A DNA stretch of 26,523 nt from the NCBI GenBank assembly GCA_035501255.1, contig DATJWM010000115.1, forward strand, positions 1 to 26,523. Direction: 5' to 3'. A program made the translations under genes and the position numbers. Positions 23,417 to 26,523 of the stretch are shown piece by piece. Source of the DNA: JAFAZI01 sp035501255 (GTDB lineage: Bacteria; Actinomycetota; Actinomycetes; JAFAQI01). Each line of letters starts with the position of its first letter. Position 1 is the first letter of the stretch. Under the pieces are notes generated by a model. It was not told the DNA's origin. It was given only the letters and a program-made list of their open reading frames with translations, and ran no database searches.

Positions 23417-23891
23417 TGGCCCGAAGTTCCGGATGCGCGAGAAGATCTTCGCGATCGGGGACGACTTCTGGATCGAGGACGACCAGGGCGCGAAGGTCTA
23501 CAAGGTCGACGGCAAGGCGGCCAGATTGCGGGAGACCTTCATCCTCGAGGACGCCCACGGTAACGAGGTGTCCAAGATCCAGGACAAGATGCTCAGTGTT
23601 CGCGACAAGATGACCATCGAGTCCGGCAGCACCAAGGCCACCGTGCGCAAGCGTTTGATCGGCATCCGCGATCACTACATCATCGACGTCGAAGGTGGCG
23701 ACAACCTCAAGGCGCACGGCAACATCGTGGATCACGAATACGAGATCGAGCGAGACGGCACCACCGTCGCGAAGGTGTCGAAGAAGTGGTTCAGGATCCG
23801 CGACTCCTACGGGGTCCAGCTGGCCGAGGACCAGGACATCCCGCTCATCCTCGCGATCACGGTCTGCGTCGACTCGATGGCGCGTGGCTGA
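23391..23891 (+). CDS. LURP-one-related (LOR, tubby-like) family protein, 166 aa
   Basis: The sequence is built from repeating beta-hairpin units: FRMREKIFAIGDDFWIEDDQ, GAKVYKVDGKAARL, LEDAHGNEVSKIQDKML, ITSVRDK-like and WFRIRDSYGVQLAEDQD segments. This is the pattern of LURP-one-related proteins, which form a tubby-like beta barrel around a central helix. The C-terminal hydrophobic PLILAITVCVDSMA corresponds to that helix. Members are known from plants (defence-linked) and bacteria, and their biochemical role is not established; some bind membrane lipids. There is an AAGGGACGG ribosome site before the ATG. It overlaps the EthD-like gene and precedes the channel gene. Its presence in a catabolic operon is unexplained. 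Confidence 0.85.
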   Translation: MALLHRGLDGPKFRMREKIFAIGDDFWIEDDQGAKVYKVDGKAARLRETFILEDAHGNEVSKIQDKMLSVRDKMTIESGSTKATVRKRLIGIRDHYIIDVEGGDNLKAHGNIVDHEYEIERDGTTVAKVSKKWFRIRDSYGVQLAEDQDIPLILAITVCVDSMARG

Positions 23892-23901
23892 TCCGACCAG
23901 G

Positions 23902-24513
23902 ATGAACACCAGCCGGCTCGAGGCGTTCAGTGACGGTGTGCTCGCGATCGTCATCACCATCATGGTTCTGGAACTGAAAGTGCCCGAAGGCCACTCGTTC
24001 GCTGACCTCGCGCACACCACCGGCTGGGGCCTGCTGAGCTACCTGCTCAGCTTTGTCTACGTCGGGATCTACTGGACCAACCACCACCACCTGTTCCAAC
24101 TCGTCGACGAGGTCGATGGTGGCGTGCTCTGGGCCAACCTCGCCTTGCTGTTCACGTTGTCCCTGTTGCCGTTCACCACTGCCTGGATGGACTCGAGCCA
24201 CTACGCGCAGGCTCCAGTCGTCACCTTCGGGATCAATCTGCTGGTGGCGGGGGTCGCCTACTACGTGTTGGAGGTCGTGATCATCCGCGGGCAAGGGTCG
24301 GCTTCAGCGCTGCAGCAGGCCGTGGGTCAGGACCTGAAAGGGCAGGTGTCGGTGGTGCTCTACGTCGTGGGGATCGCGTTCGCGGCGGTGCTGGGAGCGC
24401 ATCACGTGGTGGGGATCTGGCTAGCACTCGGGTGTTTCGTTGCGGTCGCTGTGTTCTGGGTGGTGCCTGACCCCCGGATCGATCGCGCCATCCGCGCCTC
24501 GCGTGAAGCGTGA
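23902..24513 (+). CDS. TMEM175/DUF1211-family membrane protein, probable potassium channel, 203 aa
   Basis: The first helix carries the family signature RLEAFSDGVLAIVITIMVLEL (R5 and FSDG at 9-12), which forms the pore constriction in bacterial TMEM175 channels. Six hydrophobic segments follow the expected layout: about 9-25, 40-57, 71-91, 102-124, 140-160 and 163-181. A conserved YWTNHHHLF lies after the second. The length is typical for bacterial members, which form tetrameric K+-permeable channels. The ATG at 23902 gives the usual N-terminus (MNTSRLEAF); a GTG at 23884 would add six residues and overlap the LURP-one gene. The ribosome site is weak. The gene ends 6 bases before the convergent SDR. 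It is last in the run from 15638 and may not be part of the catabolic pathway. Confidence 0.92.
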   Translation: MNTSRLEAFSDGVLAIVITIMVLELKVPEGHSFADLAHTTGWGLLSYLLSFVYVGIYWTNHHHLFQLVDEVDGGVLWANLALLFTLSLLPFTTAWMDSSHYAQAPVVTFGINLLVAGVAYYVLEVVIIRGQGSASALQQAVGQDLKGQVSVVLYVVGIAFAAVLGAHHVVGIWLALGCFVAVAVFWVVPDPRIDRAIRASREA

Positions 24514-24519
24514 CGCGTC

Positions 24520-25341
24520 CTACGCTGTGGGCCGCACCGAGTCAGGGTCCTTGGCGAACGCGGCGCTTCCGGCGATGAAGCCGTCGACGTCCTGACCCTT
24601 CAGGGCGGCGATCTCACGAAGCTCGGGCGGGATGTAGCGCTCGAAACCCTCGCCGGTAAGCGCATCGAGGATCGCGACCGCGCAGTCCTCCGGCGGGTAG
24701 AACTCGCCGTCGTACGCGGGTGCTTCGTTGCCCGGGACGTCCCCCCAGATCGGCGTCTCGATCGGTCCGGGTTGGATCGCGCGTACCTGAACCGGCTCGT
24801 CGAACAGGTCGACCGCCATCACCTCGCTGAACCCGTTGAGCGCGAACTTGCTGGCCGCGTACGCCGCTTCGCGTGGCGGTGGCACCCGGCCGGCGAGGCT
24901 CGCGACGTTGACGATCACGCCGCGACCGCGCTCCCGCATCAGTGGCAGGACCGCCAGTGTCATCCGTACGGGGGAGAAGAAGTTCAGCGTCATGATGTCC
25001 TCGACCTCGTCGGCCGAGAGTCTGGTGATGTGTCGCCGCTTCGGTGCGCCGGCGTTGTTGACAAGTCCGTCGAGCCCGTCGAAGCGGTCCCATGCCTCAC
25101 GCGCGACCCGCTCGGCGAGGGCGAGGTCGCGCAGGTCGGCGCTCCAGGTCGCGACATCCGGCGCACCGGCCGCTGTCGTTTGGGCCGCTACCTCGTCAAG
25201 GAGTGCAGCGCGGCGTGCGACGAGCCCGACGCGGGCTCCGGCGGCGCCGAGGGCGCGCGCGGTGGCTGCGCCGATGCCGGTCGAGGCGCCGGTGACGAGA
25301 ACGGCGGCGCCCGCGAGCTTCATCGACCGCGGCGCCGCCAT
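24520..25341 (-). CDS. Short-chain dehydrogenase/reductase (SDR), 273 aa
   Basis: This classical SDR has TGASTGIG (17-24) for cofactor binding, NNAG (95-98), catalytic S148 (NVASLAG) and YxxxK at Y161-K165 (AYAASK). IQPGPIETPI follows the active site as in standard family members. It oxidises or reduces an alcohol/ketone pair with NAD(P). The C-terminal tail after 230 (PPELREIAALKG) resembles SDRs found beside acyl-CoA ligases. The start is ambiguous: ATG 25341 lies 8 bases after the ligase stop, and ATG 25323 would shorten the N-terminus by six residues; neither has a clear ribosome site, which suggests coupling to the ligase. It differs from the SDR at 14638-15456. Confidence 0.9.
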   Translation of the reverse strand: MAAPRSMKLAGAAVLVTGASTGIGAATARALGAAGARVGLVARRAALLDEVAAQTTAAGAPDVATWSADLRDLALAERVAREAWDRFDGLDGLVNNAGAPKRRHITRLSADEVEDIMTLNFFSPVRMTLAVLPLMRERGRGVIVNVASLAGRVPPPREAAYAASKFALNGFSEVMAVDLFDEPVQVRAIQPGPIETPIWGDVPGNEAPAYDGEFYPPEDCAVAILDALTGEGFERYIPPELREIAALKGQDVDGFIAGSAAFAKDPDSVRPTA

Positions 25342-25349
25342 GGGGGTGA

Positions 25350-26523
25350 CTATGGCACAAAGTCCGGTTCGACCAGATCTCGTTTCATGACCTTGCCGGT
25401 CGCGTTGCGCGGCAGATCGTCGACGCGGTGCACTCGGCGGGGAACGGCATAGTTCGCGAGGCGTCCCGCGCAGTGGGCGATCAACTCGTCCGCGCTCGCG
25501 GTGGCTCCTGCTCGCAGGACCACGAACGCGACAACCTCCTCGCCGAGCACCGGATGCGGGGCCCCAACGACGGCCGCCTCTCGTACCGCGCTGTGCTCGT
25601 ACAGCACGGCCTCCACATCCGCGGCGTGGATGTTGAGGCCGCCGCGGATGATCACGTCCTTTGCGCGCCCGGAGATCGAGAGGTAGCCCGCCGCGTCGAG
25701 CCATCCCAGGTCGCCGGTCCGCAGCCAGCCGTCGGGGTGGAATACCTCGCGGGTGGCCTCGGGCGCGCGGTAGTACTCCCGCATCCGTCCGGCCGGCTTC
25801 ACCTCTACGTTTCCGATCTCGCCGGCCGATAGCTCCGCGCCGTCGTCGTCGACGATCCGTACCTCGGCCGGCGGGATCACCCGACCGACCGACCCCGGGT
25901 GCTCGCGCTGCTGACCCTTCGCCATGAAGAAGTACGCCGTCCCCGCCTCCGTCATTGAGTAGGCGTTCGTCACCTGGGCATCGGGCACGAGATCCTGGAG
26001 TCGGGCCAGCGTGGTTGGGGCAATCGGTGCCGAACCCACGGAGATCATCTCGACACTGGACCAGTCCGCCGTGCTCGAGGCCGGATCGGCGACCAGCAGT
26101 TCGACCATCGAGGGCACGAGGAAGCAGTTGGTCGGCGCTTCGTCCGCGAGCAGCCGCAACCAGTCGGCGACGGTGAAGCGCGGAAGGTAGAGCGTGCGCA
26201 AGCCCATTCGCATCGGCGTGTAGACGAAGGTCAGTCCGGCAAAGGTGAACATCGGGCTCGCGTGCAGCCAGGCGCGCCCCGTCCAGTCTGGGTTGTTGCG
26301 CAGGAACAGCGCCGAGTTGCTGTGCCGGATTGCGACGCCCTTCGGCGTGCTGGTCGTGCCGGAGGTGTACAGGATCTCGGCCAGGTCGTCCTCGTTGCGA
26401 GGAACCTGAAGGTCGCTGTCGTCGTCAGCCAGCAGGTTGTCGAGTTCGTGGGACGCGACGACGACCCGCGGTTCGCAGTGCGCCAGCACCGTCGCGACCT
26501 CCGCGGGGGACAGCCGAACGTTC
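25350..26523 (-). CDS. Acyl-CoA ligase / AMP-dependent synthetase, N-terminus beyond the window
   Basis: This adenylate-forming enzyme activates a carboxylic acid to its CoA thioester through an acyl-AMP. The visible part begins at NVRLSPAEVATVLAHCEP, within the N-terminal domain, so the start codon and some N-terminal sequence lie past position 26523. The P-loop ILYTSGTTSTPKGVAIRH is present, with Ser where most members have Gly. GSAPIAP and AYSMTEAG follow. The C-terminal hinge and lid read WLRTGDLGWLDAAGYLSISG, then RAKDVIIRGGLNI, with the catalytic lysine in PRNATGKVMKRDL. It resembles medium- or long-chain fatty acid or steroid-acid ligases of Actinomycetota. The SDR gene follows 8 bases downstream in the same unit. 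The acid activated is unknown. Confidence 0.94.
   Translation of the reverse strand, partial: NVRLSPAEVATVLAHCEPRVVVASHELDNLLADDDSDLQVPRNEDDLAEILYTSGTTSTPKGVAIRHSNSALFLRNNPDWTGRAWLHASPMFTFAGLTFVYTPMRMGLRTLYLPRFTVADWLRLLADEAPTNCFLVPSMVELLVADPASSTADWSSVEMISVGSAPIAPTTLARLQDLVPDAQVTNAYSMTEAGTAYFFMAKGQQREHPGSVGRVIPPAEVRIVDDDGAELSAGEIGNVEVKPAGRMREYYRAPEATREVFHPDGWLRTGDLGWLDAAGYLSISGRAKDVIIRGGLNIHAADVEAVLYEHSAVREAAVVGAPHPVLGEEVVAFVVLRAGATASADELIAHCAGRLANYAVPRRVHRVDDLPRNATGKVMKRDLVEPDFVP

Noticed and set aside
24033..24051. Inverted repeat GCTGAGC-TACCT-GCTCAGC resembling the operator family
   Set aside because: It has a 5-base spacer unlike the other sites, lies inside the TMEM175-like coding region and is explained by the repeated Leu-Leu-Ser codons of a membrane helix.

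Overview
The window is densely coding, GC-rich DNA that reads like an actinobacterial chromosome (Actinomycetota). Pointers are the frequent GTG starts, short or leaderless 5' regions, 4-base GTGA gene overlaps, a CxxHxxC ferredoxin of the kind that partners mycobacterial P450s, and many oxidative catabolism genes. Genus cannot be fixed from sequence alone. There is no gene-free stretch over 300 bases. I see no tRNA, rRNA, CRISPR array, insertion sequence or convincing terminator.

Layout: (1) 1-1449, minus: 5' end of a TauD/TfdA-type dioxygenase behind a cytochrome P450. (2) 1514-2158, plus: a TetR regulator, overlapping tail to tail with a crotonase (2109-2888, minus). (3) 2931-4589, plus: a DUF35/thiolase-fold fusion. 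(4) 4586-7312, minus: 3-hydroxyisobutyrate-dehydrogenase-like protein, carboxymuconolactone-decarboxylase-like protein and aldehyde dehydrogenase. (5) 7377-8455, minus: SnoaL-like protein coupled to a second TetR regulator. (6) 8657-10363, plus: D-aminoacylase-like amidohydrolase. (7) 10374-11879, minus: second aldehyde dehydrogenase, divergent from a second P450 (11960-13168) and an amidohydrolase_2 protein (13204-14415). (8) 14419-15456, minus: SDR and P450-type ferredoxin. (9) 15638-24513, plus: long tightly packed run of Rieske oxygenase, zinc alcohol dehydrogenase, HxH amidohydrolase, large 2-oxoacid:ferredoxin oxidoreductase, EthD-like protein, LURP-one-related protein and TMEM175-like channel. 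(10) 24520-26523, minus: acyl-CoA ligase (N-terminus cut off by the window) followed by an SDR.

Taken together the genes look like a catabolic island for a hydrophobic or cyclic carbon source. P450, Rieske and 2-oxoglutarate oxygenases would hydroxylate; SDR, ADH and ALDH enzymes would oxidise alcohols and aldehydes to acids; the ligase or 2-oxoacid oxidoreductase would make CoA thioesters; the crotonase and the DUF35/thiolase fusion would shorten CoA-bound chains; and the amidohydrolases would hydrolyse or decarboxylate ring-derived intermediates. The substrate cannot be read from the sequence.

The most interesting signal is regulatory. Eight short inverted repeats, all close to RTGAGYR-NN-YRCTCAY, lie in the intergenic or promoter regions at 1456, 7357, 8489, 8577, 11927, 13176, 15516 and 15572. 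Several sit directly on or beside a TANNNT -10 element. They link most of the transcription units into one putative TetR-type regulon, probably governed by the regulator at 7781-8455, which is flanked by two of the sites.
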